This document shows, piece by piece, positions 1 through 6,636 of a DNA stretch of 17,332 nucleotides. Both the position numbers and the translations under genes were made by a program. The notes under the pieces are model-generated. The model ran no database searches and was not told the DNA's origin. It was given only the letters and a program-made list of their open reading frames with translations. The DNA is from an uncultured Oscillospiraceae bacterium (GTDB taxonomy: Bacteria; Bacillota; Clostridia; Oscillospirales; Acutalibacteraceae), in the NCBI GenBank assembly GCA_900548085.1, contig URJF01000020.1, positions 1-17,332 of the forward strand, written 5' to 3'. Numbering within the stretch: position 1 is the stretch's first letter; every line of letters starts with the position of its first letter.

Positions 1-770
1 CTGGTCTGTGGGATAACATTATCTATATGCCATGCACAGCAGAAAACAACTTTACTCCCGATCTGCCAAAGGAAGTTCCGGATGTAATTTACCTCTGCTT
101 CCCTAACAATCCTACAGGTATGGTAGCTACAAAGGAGCAGCTCACAAAGTGGGTAAACTATGCTTTGGAGCACAAGTCTCTTATACTCTTTGACTCAGCA
201 TATGAGGCATTTGTCGTGGAAGATGATATTCCAAAGTCAATTTACGAAATCGAGGGCGCAAAGAAATGTGCAATCGAGCTTCGTTCTTTCTCAAAGACAG
301 CAGGCTTTACAGGTATGAGATGCGGCTACACCGTAGTGCCTAAGGAGCTTGAGTTTGACGGCGTATCATTGAATCCTCTTTGGGCAAGACGCCAGGCTAC
401 AAAGTTCAACGGTGTCAGCTACATCACCCAAAGAGCTGCTGAGGCTATCTACACCGAAGAAGGCAAAAAGCAAATCAAAGAAACTCTCGCATATTACCAA
501 AAGAATGCAAGAGTAATCTACGACGGACTTAAGGACGCAGGCTTTGAGTGCTACGGCGGTGTAAACTCACCATATGTATGGCTGAGAGTACCACAAGGTT
601 ACACAAGCTGGGAATTTTTCGATGAGCTTCTTGAGAAATGTCAGGTAGTAGGCACACCGGGCAGCGGTTTTGGTCCTGCCGGCGAAGGCTACTTCAGACT
701 GACAGCTTTTGGCAACGACGAAAAAACTGTAGAAGCAATCGAAAGAATCAAGAGCGTCTACAAAAAATAA
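1..770 (+). CDS. dapL: LL-diaminopimelate aminotransferase, C-terminal part (5' truncated by window edge)
   Basis: The open frame runs in from the left edge (first whole codon at base 3, reading GLWDNIIYMPCTAENNF) and stops at 768-770, giving about 256 residues of a protein that is usually near 400. The fold is a PLP-dependent class I/II aminotransferase. It carries the CFPNNPTG substrate/cofactor segment and the Schiff-base lysine in SFSKTAGFTGMRCGY (Lys codon 294-296), wording typical of DapL rather than AspC. The C-terminal GSGFGPAGEGYFRLT segment holds the conserved carboxylate-binding arginine. Known role of the family: one-step conversion of tetrahydrodipicolinate to LL-diaminopimelate for lysine and peptidoglycan, in the cytoplasm. 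The ATG at base 27 is internal, not the start. purC follows after 40 bp with no visible terminator, so the two are probably co-transcribed. Confidence 0.93.
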   Translation, partial: GLWDNIIYMPCTAENNFTPDLPKEVPDVIYLCFPNNPTGMVATKEQLTKWVNYALEHKSLILFDSAYEAFVVEDDIPKSIYEIEGAKKCAIELRSFSKTAGFTGMRCGYTVVPKELEFDGVSLNPLWARRQATKFNGVSYITQRAAEAIYTEEGKKQIKETLAYYQKNARVIYDGLKDAGFECYGGVNSPYVWLRVPQGYTSWEFFDELLEKCQVVGTPGSGFGPAGEGYFRLTAFGNDEKTVEAIERIKSVYKK

Positions 771-810
771 TCACTAAATAATAAATTTCAAGCTAAGGAG
801 ATATAAACTT

Positions 811-1521
811 ATGAAAAAGACAGAACAACTCTACGAAGGAAAAGCAAAGAAGGTATGGGCAACAGACGATGATAACATCGTAATCGTTGATTACAAAGAC
901 GATGCCACAGCATTCAACGGTATCAAAAAGGGTACTATCGTGGGCAAAGGCGTAGTAAACAACAAAATGTCAAACTATCTTATGCAAATCCTCGAAAAGC
1001 ACGGAATTCCTACTCATTTTGTAAAGGAACTTTCCGACAGAGAAACAGCAGTAAAGAAAGTAAAAATCGTACCGCTTGAAGTTATTATACGCAACCGTGC
1101 GGCAGGCTCTATCTGCAAAAGATTAGGCCTGGAAGAAGGAATGGATTTTGTATGTCCTTCTATCGAATTTTCATACAAAGACGATGATCTCGGCGATCCA
1201 TTGATTAACGGCTACCACGCAGTATCCTGCGGTTTTGCTACCAAAGAAGAAGTAGAAACAATCAAGGATATGGCATTTAAGGTAAACGATGTACTGAAAG
1301 AATATTTTGCATCCATCGGCGTTGAGCTTATCGACTTTAAGCTTGAATTCGGTAAAACTTCAGACGGCAAAATTGTGCTTGCTGACGAAATCAGCCCGGA
1401 CACCTGTCGTTTTTGGGATATTAAGACACATGAAAAGCTGGACAAAGACCGCTTCCGCAGAGATATGGGTGGCGTAGAAGAAGCTTATGCAGAAATGATG
1501 AAGAGAGTAGGACTTGACTAA
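811..1521 (+). CDS. purC: Phosphoribosylaminoimidazole-succinocarboxamide synthase (SAICAR synthetase)
   Basis: This gene encodes 236 residues, the normal length for a monofunctional bacterial PurC. The enzyme uses ATP to join CAIR and aspartate to give SAICAR, a late step of de novo IMP synthesis. Visible family marks are the N-terminal LYEGKAKKVW ATP-binding strand (7-16), the signature VPLEVIIRNRAAGS (87-100), the second signature LIDFKLEFG (173-181), and DEISPDTCRFWD (192-203), which contributes metal- and substrate-binding acids. The start is well supported: AAGGAG at 795-800 sits 10 bp before the ATG. The last base of its TAA stop is the first base of the purB ATG (TAATG), so purB translation is probably coupled. 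PurB acts directly on the PurC product, so the pair makes functional sense. Confidence 0.96.
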   Translation: MKKTEQLYEGKAKKVWATDDDNIVIVDYKDDATAFNGIKKGTIVGKGVVNNKMSNYLMQILEKHGIPTHFVKELSDRETAVKKVKIVPLEVIIRNRAAGSICKRLGLEEGMDFVCPSIEFSYKDDDLGDPLINGYHAVSCGFATKEEVETIKDMAFKVNDVLKEYFASIGVELIDFKLEFGKTSDGKIVLADEISPDTCRFWDIKTHEKLDKDRFRRDMGGVEEAYAEMMKRVGLD

Positions 1522-2954
1522 TGGCAAACAACACCTATAACTCCCCTTTCAACGCTCGCTATGCAAGCAAAGAAATGCAATACATATATTCTCCCGATTT
1601 CAAATTCAAAACCTGGAGAAAACTGTGGATTGCACTGGCAGAAGCAGAACAAGAATTGGGACTCGATATTACAGACGAGCAAATCGCAGAGCTTAAGGCT
1701 CATGCAGAAGATATTAACTACGAGGTGGCACAGGAATACGAAAAGAAATTTCGCCACGATGTTATGAGTCATGTGCACGCATATGGTGAGCAGTGCCCTA
1801 ACGCAAAAAAGATTATTCATCTCGGTGCAACAAGCTGCTATGTGGGTGACAACACCGATGTAATCACAATGAGCGAGGCACTTAAGCTCATCAAGAAAAA
1901 ATTGGTTAATGCTATAGCATCTGTCGCAAAATTTGCAAACGAATACAAGGATATGCCTTGTCTCGGATTCACACACTTTCAGCCTGCACAGCCTACTACA
2001 GTGGGCAAGAGAGCAACACTTTGGCTTATGGATCTCGTTATGGACTATAACGAAATCTGTCATGTTATGGACTCTCTTATGCTCCTTGGCTCTAAGGGCA
2101 CAACAGGAACACAAGCCTCATTCCTTGAGCTGTTTGACGGTGATCACCAAAAGTGCAAGGATTTGGACAAAAAAATTGCAGAAAAAATGGGCTTCAAATC
2201 CTGCTTCCCTGTAAGCGGTCAGACATATGCAAGAAAGATGGACACCATTGTATGCAACTGCTTGGCATTGATTGCACAGTCCTGCTGCAAATTCTCAAAC
2301 GACCTCCGACTTCTCCAGAATCTCAAGGAGATTGAAGAACCTTTTGAAAAGAACCAAATCGGTTCCTCTGCCATGGCATACAAGCGCAATCCTATGCGCA
2401 GCGAGCGTATCGCATCACTTTCAAGATATGTTATGATAGATGCCCTTAATCCTGCATGGACAGCATCTGCACAGTGGTTTGAAAGAACACTTGACGACTC
2501 AGCTAACAAGCGTGTGTCTATAGCAGAAGCATTTTTAGCTACCGACGGAATTCTTGACCTCTATATCAATGTAACGAGCGGTCTTGTTGTTTATCCAAAG
2601 GTTATTGAGACTCGCCTTATGAGCGAACTTCCGTTTATGGCTACAGAAAATATTATGATGGATGCCGTAAAGAAGGGCGGAGACAGACAGGAGCTCCACG
2701 AGAGAATTCGTCAGCACTCTATGGCTGCCGGCGCCGTGGTTAAAGTTGAAGGTGGAAAGAACGACCTTGTGGACAGAATCGCCGCTGACCCTGCATTTAT
2801 GACTACTAAGGAAGAAATACTTGCTATTCTTAAGCCTGAAAACTTTGTAGGTCGTGCTCCGGAACAAACCGCAGACTTCCTTAACGAAGTTATCAAGCCG
2901 ATTTTGGACGAGAACCAAGATCTCCTTGGAATAGATGTAGAAATCAATGTATAA
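1521..2954 (+). CDS. purB: Adenylosuccinate lyase, animal/eukaryote-like type
   Basis: This is a 477-residue fumarase/aspartase-superfamily lyase. It removes fumarate from SAICAR (giving AICAR) and from adenylosuccinate (giving AMP). The superfamily signature is GSSAMAYKRNPMRSER (from about residue 281), whose serine on the mobile loop is the catalytic base in the family. Other conserved blocks are RHDVMSHVHAYG, HLGATSCYVGDNTD, LGFTHFQPAQPTTVGKR (catalytic His region), KGTTGTQASFLELF and QWFERTLDDSANKR. These and the length match, from memory, the human ADSL type (about 484 residues) much better than the 430-residue Bacillus PurB. In place of the usual SSxMPxKxNP proline there is an alanine (SSAMAYKRNP). 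The start overlaps the purC stop by one base and there is no strong independent SD, which fits translational coupling. An intrinsic terminator follows 15 bp after the stop. Confidence 0.95.
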   Translation: MANNTYNSPFNARYASKEMQYIYSPDFKFKTWRKLWIALAEAEQELGLDITDEQIAELKAHAEDINYEVAQEYEKKFRHDVMSHVHAYGEQCPNAKKIIHLGATSCYVGDNTDVITMSEALKLIKKKLVNAIASVAKFANEYKDMPCLGFTHFQPAQPTTVGKRATLWLMDLVMDYNEICHVMDSLMLLGSKGTTGTQASFLELFDGDHQKCKDLDKKIAEKMGFKSCFPVSGQTYARKMDTIVCNCLALIAQSCCKFSNDLRLLQNLKEIEEPFEKNQIGSSAMAYKRNPMRSERIASLSRYVMIDALNPAWTASAQWFERTLDDSANKRVSIAEAFLATDGILDLYINVTSGLVVYPKVIETRLMSELPFMATENIMMDAVKKGGDRQELHERIRQHSMAAGAVVKVEGGKNDLVDRIAADPAFMTTKEEILAILKPENFVGRAPEQTADFLNEVIKPILDENQDLLGIDVEINV

Positions 2955-2969
2955 TTGACTAAATAATTT

Positions 2970-3001
2970 ACAGCCGGTGAAATCATCGGCTGTTATTTTT
3001 T
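2970..3001 (+). terminator. Intrinsic terminator after purB
   Basis: Bases 2970-2980 pair with 2983-2993 (11 bp with one G-U wobble and a very tight loop, so the last pair is probably open). A T-rich run follows at 2994-3001. The location just past the purB stop fits termination of the dapL-purC-purB message. The next gene starts only 12 bp after the T run, so it must rely on readthrough, or the hairpin is leaky. Confidence 0.8.
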
Positions 3002-3012
3002 GAGGTGAAAAT

Positions 3013-3615
3013 ATGACAGAAACAGAAAAAATGGAAAAAGGTCTTGTTTACGACTGCTCGGCAGAAGAAATTATGAGCGTACAGACCGGCTTCGTAAAAT
3101 ATATGAAAGAGTACAATACTCTGGGATTAGGTGACGAAAAAAGAATGGAGGAGCTTATGCCTCTTATGTTCGCCGAAGTCGGACCGAACACATATATACA
3201 GCCTCCATTTTATGCTAACTGGGGCGGTGCTCATGTGCATTTCGGCGAATGGGTATATGCTAATTTTAATCTTACATTAGTTGATGACGGACATATCTAT
3301 ATAGGCGACCACACTATGATAGGACCCAATGTCACCATTGCTACCGCAGGCCATCCTATACTCCCCGAGCTCAGGGAAAAAGAAATGCAGTACAATGTAG
3401 ATGTCAAAATCGGCAGAAACGTGTGGATAGGCGCCGGTGCAATAATCGTGCCCGGAGTAACTATCGGCGACAACACTGTTATCGGCGCCGGCTCAGTAGT
3501 AACAAAGGACATTCCTGCCAATGTCGTAGCGGTCGGAAATCCATGCAGAGTAATGCGAGAAATAAATGACCACGACAAAGAATACTACTACAAAGACAAA
3601 AAAATAAACTACTAA
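3013..3615 (+). CDS. Maltose/galactoside O-acetyltransferase-like protein (left-handed beta-helix acyltransferase)
   Basis: The product is 200 residues, the usual length for the LacA/Maa/NodL group of acetyl-CoA-dependent sugar O-acetyltransferases, which are cytoplasmic trimers. An N-terminal helical maltose-acetyltransferase region (1-60, starting TEKMEKGLVYDC) is followed by PPFYANWGGAHVHFGEWVYANFN. Hexapeptide coils then lead to the catalytic histidine in ATAGHPI (His114; LacA has it at a matching place). The C-terminal coils include VWIGAGAIIVPGVTIGDNTVIGAGSVVTKDIPANVVAVGNPCRV, the CoA-binding part. GAGGTG at 3002-3007 serves the ATG. The true substrate cannot be read from sequence; a detoxifying acetylation of non-metabolised sugars is the usual proposal for the family. 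The TAA stop is part of the following terminator stem. Confidence 0.9.
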   Translation: MTETEKMEKGLVYDCSAEEIMSVQTGFVKYMKEYNTLGLGDEKRMEELMPLMFAEVGPNTYIQPPFYANWGGAHVHFGEWVYANFNLTLVDDGHIYIGDHTMIGPNVTIATAGHPILPELREKEMQYNVDVKIGRNVWIGAGAIIVPGVTIGDNTVIGAGSVVTKDIPANVVAVGNPCRVMREINDHDKEYYYKDKKINY

Positions 3616-3659
3616 AAAATCTCACGGTTCAAGTTTTAGAACCGTGAGATTTTTTAGTA
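3610..3659. terminator. Bidirectional terminator, 21-bp perfect inverted repeat
   Basis: Bases 3610-3630 and 3639-3659 are perfect reverse complements around an 8-base loop. The GC-containing core is flanked by an A6 on the left arm and a T6 on the right, so the RNA from either strand ends in a hairpin followed by U residues. It lies between the plus-strand acetyltransferase and the convergent minus-strand small gene and can end both. The left arm overlaps the acetyltransferase stop codon (3613-3615). Confidence 0.9.
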
Positions 3660-3696
3660 TTCTTTTGAATATTTATTTTGACTAAAGTAAAATTAC

Positions 3697-3882
3697 TTAG
3701 GTAAATACAATCAATGTAAAGCCTTCCACAAAATCTTTTACTTTATGGTTGAAAAATGTTGAGGAGGTTTTGAAAAATTCTGTAAGGTGGCGGGCTATGT
3801 CAAAATTCATCAGCTTATAAGCAACCAGTGCAATAACTGCAACAGATATCATAATCTTAGCGGTTTTCTTCAAGCGAAACAT
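3697..3882 (-). CDS. Putative small single-pass membrane protein, unknown function
   Basis: I do not recognise this protein. The frame is 61 codons from ATG at 3882. A basic N-terminus (FRLKKTAK) is followed by a short hydrophobic stretch, IMISVAVIALVAY (about 10-22), then a polar/amphipathic tail (FDIARHLTEFF, FFNHKVKDFVEGF). A cytoplasmic N-terminus with a membrane anchor is the natural reading. Support for a real gene is its own near-consensus promoter about 30 bp upstream and a terminator on either side. The SD-like AGAAAGG touches the ATG directly, which is too close. A TTG three codons in (3871-3873) lies 9 bp from it and gives a 58-residue version starting at KKTAK, so either start is possible. 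An alternative is that the unit is mainly a roughly 300-nt small RNA. No partner gene or antitoxin is evident. Confidence 0.55.
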   Translation of the reverse strand: MFRLKKTAKIMISVAVIALVAYKLMNFDIARHLTEFFKTSSTFFNHKVKDFVEGFTLIVFT

Positions 3883-3920
3883 CCTTTCTTACTATTAGCA
3901 ACAATATACTTTACAAACTA

Positions 3921-3949
3921 ATCGTAACATAGAATAGATATCCTGTCAA
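3921..3949 (-). promoter_or_regulatory. Near-consensus sigma-A promoter for the small membrane-protein gene
   Basis: On the minus strand, TTGACA (3949-3944, perfect -35) is followed by a 17-bp spacer ending in TGT and then TACGAT (3926-3921). This is a -10 with TA..AT conserved and an extended TGn element. The expected start of transcription is near 3914, leaving a leader of about 32 nt before the ATG at 3882. It begins only two bases past the T-rich tail of the operon terminator, so it re-initiates transcription immediately after the nfo operon ends. Confidence 0.8.
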
Positions 3950-3950
3950 G

Positions 3951-3997
3951 AACAAAAATGTTCCAAAATGTATTTAATACCAATACATTTTGGAACA
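3951..3997 (-). terminator. Terminator of the minus-strand operon, downstream of nfo
   Basis: Bases 3959-3974 and 3982-3997 form a 16-bp perfect inverted repeat with a 7-base loop. Read on the minus strand it is followed by a T-rich run (complement of 3951-3958). It begins 4 bp beyond the nfo stop. The stem is AT-rich with a short GC part, so efficiency is uncertain, but position and geometry fit an intrinsic terminator. Confidence 0.8.
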
Positions 3998-4000
3998 ACA

Positions 4001-4831
4001 TTATTTTTCTAAGCTTCGGAGCAAAGAAATTTCTTCCTTATAGCCCGATAATTCATTTGGAGTTTCGAGGAACATAGGTAAATTTTTAAGTACAGGATGA
4101 TTTACTATATTTTCAAAGGTATCCGTACCCAGCGAGCCACAGCCGATTTTTTCATGACGATCCTTGTGTGAGGCAAAAGGATTTTTTGAATCATTCAGGT
4201 GGAGCGCTTTCAGTCTGTCTAATCCTATAATTCTGTCGAACTCGTTAAGGACAGCATCCAAATCATTCTTTATATCATATCCGCCATCGTAGACATGGCA
4301 GGTATCGAGACACACGCCCAACTTTTCATCCAAATCTACCCTGTCGATTATCTCTCTCAACTCGTCAAAGGTTTTGCCGATTTCAGAACCTTTGCCGGCC
4401 ATAGTTTCGAGCAAAACCGTGGTGGTCATATCCTCGTACAGTATTTCGTTCAATGCGCCGGAAATATAATCAATACCGACCTCTGCGCCCTGTCCTACAT
4501 GTGAACCGGGATGAAAATTATACAACTGATTAGGTATCAGCTCCATACGGGAAATGTCGTCTTTGAATGTATCCAGTGCAAACTGTCTGACCTCCGGCTT
4601 TGCTGAGCATAGATTAAGAGTATATGGTGCGTGAGCAAGTATTGTGCCAAAATCGGACTCCTTGCGCAAAGCCATAAATCTGTTTACATCATCAATATCA
4701 ATCGCCTTTGCTGTTCCTCCACGAGGATTGCGTGTAAAAAACTGAAAGGTATTTGCGCCGATGCTCTCAGCGGTTTTGAACATATTACAAAAACCTTTTG
4801 AGGCGGAAAGATGTGCGCCTAAAACAAGCAT
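4001..4831 (-). CDS. nfo: Endonuclease IV (AP endonuclease, Nfo family)
   Basis: The product is 276 residues, the standard size for this TIM-barrel, three-zinc enzyme. It cuts 5' of abasic sites and repairs 3' blocked ends in base excision repair. All nine metal ligands expected from the E. coli enzyme can be placed: H67 (LAHAPY), H107 (FHPGSHVG), E142 (LLETMAGKG), D176 and H179 (GVCLDTCHVYDGGYD), H211 (LHLNDSKNPFASHKDRH), D224 and H226 (same motif), and E256 (FLETP). It is therefore predicted active. The ATG at 4831 is preceded by AGGAGTGATACA. The upstream hydrolase stop is only 4 bp away, so the SD lies within the end of that gene. It is the last gene of the long minus-strand run, with a terminator just beyond. 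Confidence 0.97.
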   Translation of the reverse strand: MLVLGAHLSASKGFCNMFKTAESIGANTFQFFTRNPRGGTAKAIDIDDVNRFMALRKESDFGTILAHAPYTLNLCSAKPEVRQFALDTFKDDISRMELIPNQLYNFHPGSHVGQGAEVGIDYISGALNEILYEDMTTTVLLETMAGKGSEIGKTFDELREIIDRVDLDEKLGVCLDTCHVYDGGYDIKNDLDAVLNEFDRIIGLDRLKALHLNDSKNPFASHKDRHEKIGCGSLGTDTFENIVNHPVLKNLPMFLETPNELSGYKEEISLLRSLEK

Positions 4832-4835
4832 TGTA

Positions 4836-5699
4836 TCACTCCTGATTTTGATTTTTTATTATGTCTTCGTCTGCTTTGCCGCTCATTATGTACTCTAACA
4901 AATTGGCAACGCAACCGTGATTGCAGTGACAAGCCTCAAACTTGCATATCTTGTGAATAGCCTTAGGTGCTTGACCGGCACAGGCAGGGAGGCCTACAGT
5001 CTTTAGCATATCCCAATCGTTGTAGTAATCACCGATGGCAGCCACATGGCTCTTTTCGATATGGAGCATATCGGCGAGTTTCATTATACCCACGCCTTTA
5101 TGTGTACCCTTTTGAAGCATCTCAAAAGAAAAGTCGGAGGAGGACATAAAGTTAGCGTCAGGATTTTCCATAGAACGGACAATATCCTTGAGCTTTCCGA
5201 GAGTGATAGGATTGGACCAAAAAATAACCTTCATCCATCCTTCATCGGGAATATCATCAACAGACTTAACAAACTCATGGGGCGCTTTGTCAAAATACAT
5301 AGTACTCTTAGCCAACAAGCCACTCTTCACTATATACACATAGTCATCAAAATACACACCTATATCAACGCTCTTGAATAAATCGTCAAATGTCGTTGCT
5401 ATGTATTTCACAAAATTTCTGCCCTTTTCGCCGATTGTGCTGCGCCACAGCATTTTACGCTGATTATAATCATACAAGCCGGCACCATTAAGAACAATGG
5501 CAGGTTGATTAGGTGTAATACGATTATAGTTTCGTTCAAGACTGGACTGAAGTCTGCCGGAGGCGAGTGTAAAATTTCCGCCTCTGTCGGTAAACTCTTT
5601 TATTGCGTTGTAATTTCTCTTTGGTAATTTTCTTATTTTGTTATTAAGTGTTCCGTCGATATCGGACACTACGAGCCAATCTTCAAATGTTCTTTCCAT
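4836..5699 (-). CDS. Cof-type HAD-superfamily hydrolase (subclass IIB)
   Basis: The 287-residue protein has the four HAD motifs. These are SDIDGT (nucleophile D13, acid/base D15), LASGR (S47), K201 in QKGTHKGVG, and GDYYNDWDML (D224, D228). The large C2B cap sits between motifs II and III, as in Cof/YwpJ/YcsE-type phosphatases, which act on sugar phosphates, flavin or PLP-type metabolites. The substrate cannot be predicted. Near the C-terminus, where many relatives read AD.VT.sN.dGvA, this protein has a cysteine/histidine-rich patch, ICKFEACHCNHGC (C252, C257, C259, C263). The ATG at 5699 has AGGAG eight bases upstream, and the gene overlaps the end of the pseudouridine synthase by 17 bp, which indicates coupling in one operon. 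Confidence 0.93.
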   Translation of the reverse strand: MERTFEDWLVVSDIDGTLNNKIRKLPKRNYNAIKEFTDRGGNFTLASGRLQSSLERNYNRITPNQPAIVLNGAGLYDYNQRKMLWRSTIGEKGRNFVKYIATTFDDLFKSVDIGVYFDDYVYIVKSGLLAKSTMYFDKAPHEFVKSVDDIPDEGWMKVIFWSNPITLGKLKDIVRSMENPDANFMSSSDFSFEMLQKGTHKGVGIMKLADMLHIEKSHVAAIGDYYNDWDMLKTVGLPACAGQAPKAIHKICKFEACHCNHGCVANLLEYIMSGKADEDIIKNQNQE

Positions 5700-6636
5700 T
5701 ATTTTCTCCTACAGATTTGTTGTGTTTTAGTTTGGTTAAAAATTTAGTAAAATATTCGGGCAAATCGGATTCAAACTCCATATACTCATTAGTAATCGGA
5801 TGGACAAAGCCTATCTGCTTTGCGTGGAGGCACTGACCGTTCAACTCGGTAATAACTTTTTTAGGGCCATACACGGAATCACCGGCAATGGGATGTCCGA
5901 TAAATGCCATATGCACTCTGATTTGGTGAGTTCTTCCTGTCTCGAGAACACACCTGATATGAGTGAAACTGCCAAAACGCTGAAGGACCTTGTAATGAGT
6001 GGTTGCCGGCTTAGAGTTAGTATAAACCACAGCCATCTTTTTTCTATCCTTAGGGTTTCTGCCTATGGGTTGGCATATTGTACCCTCGTCGTCTTTAATA
6101 TTCCCATAGACCACAGCCTCGTACGCACGAGTAAAAGAGTGTTCTTTAATCTGCTCTGCCAATCCGATATGGGCGGCATCCGTCTTTGCTACAATAAGTA
6201 AACCGGAGGTGTCCTTGTCGATACGATGGACTATTCCGGGACGGATAACACCGTTGATACCCGATAGTGAGTCGCCGCAATGATGCATAAGGGCATTAAC
6301 CAATGTTCCGTCATAATTTCCGTTAGCAGGGTGAACAACCATTCCCTTAGGCTTATCCACCACCAACAAATATTCATCCTCGTACACAATGTCGAGAGGT
6401 ATATCCTGAGCCTCAATATCGAGAGGTTTTGCGTCGGGGACGAAAACTTTTATTTCATCCCCTTCCCTACATTTATAATTCTTAGTAATCGGTTTAGCTC
6501 CACAGGTAACATTTCCATCTGAAAGCAAATGCTGGATACCCGAGCGAGTAAAGCCGTCCATACTGTCGGCGAGAAGCTTATCGACTCTCGTGCCGGCAGT
6601 CTCTTGGGATACTAAAAAGCAAAAATCATTCGCCAT
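5683..6636 (-). CDS. RluA-family pseudouridine synthase (RluD/YlyB-like)
   Basis: I place the start at the ATG at 6636 (317 residues) rather than 21 codons upstream. AGGAG at 6645-6649 is 8 bp before it, the upstream extension is within lspA, and MANDFCFLVSQETAGTRVDKLL is where family proteins begin. The domains are an N-terminal S4 RNA-binding domain (about 15-68, RVDKLLAD..SGIQHLLSDGNVTCGAKP) and then the RluA catalytic domain. The latter contains VVDKPKGMVVHPANG (93-107), catalytic Asp140 in HRIDKDTSGLLIVAKT, and RTHQIRVHMAFIGHPIAGDSVYG near the end. The family converts uridine to pseudouridine in 23S rRNA (RluC/D) or has unknown targets (YlyB). It follows lspA as ylyB does in Bacillus subtilis and overlaps it by 11 bp. 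The exact rRNA site is not predictable. Confidence 0.94.
   Translation of the reverse strand: MANDFCFLVSQETAGTRVDKLLADSMDGFTRSGIQHLLSDGNVTCGAKPITKNYKCREGDEIKVFVPDAKPLDIEAQDIPLDIVYEDEYLLVVDKPKGMVVHPANGNYDGTLVNALMHHCGDSLSGINGVIRPGIVHRIDKDTSGLLIVAKTDAAHIGLAEQIKEHSFTRAYEAVVYGNIKDDEGTICQPIGRNPKDRKKMAVVYTNSKPATTHYKVLQRFGSFTHIRCVLETGRTHQIRVHMAFIGHPIAGDSVYGPKKVITELNGQCLHAKQIGFVHPITNEYMEFESDLPEYFTKFLTKLKHNKSVGENNGKNI

Noticed and set aside
1518..2114. Cysteine-rich 198-codon frame antisense to purB
   Set aside because: It lies wholly opposite a strongly conserved purB, has no SD, and its odd composition is what the reverse of purB codons produces.
3681..3700. Short imperfect palindrome at the end of the small membrane-protein gene
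   Set aside because: Very AT-rich with an imperfect stem and no clear T run; the nearby 21-bp hairpin explains termination better.
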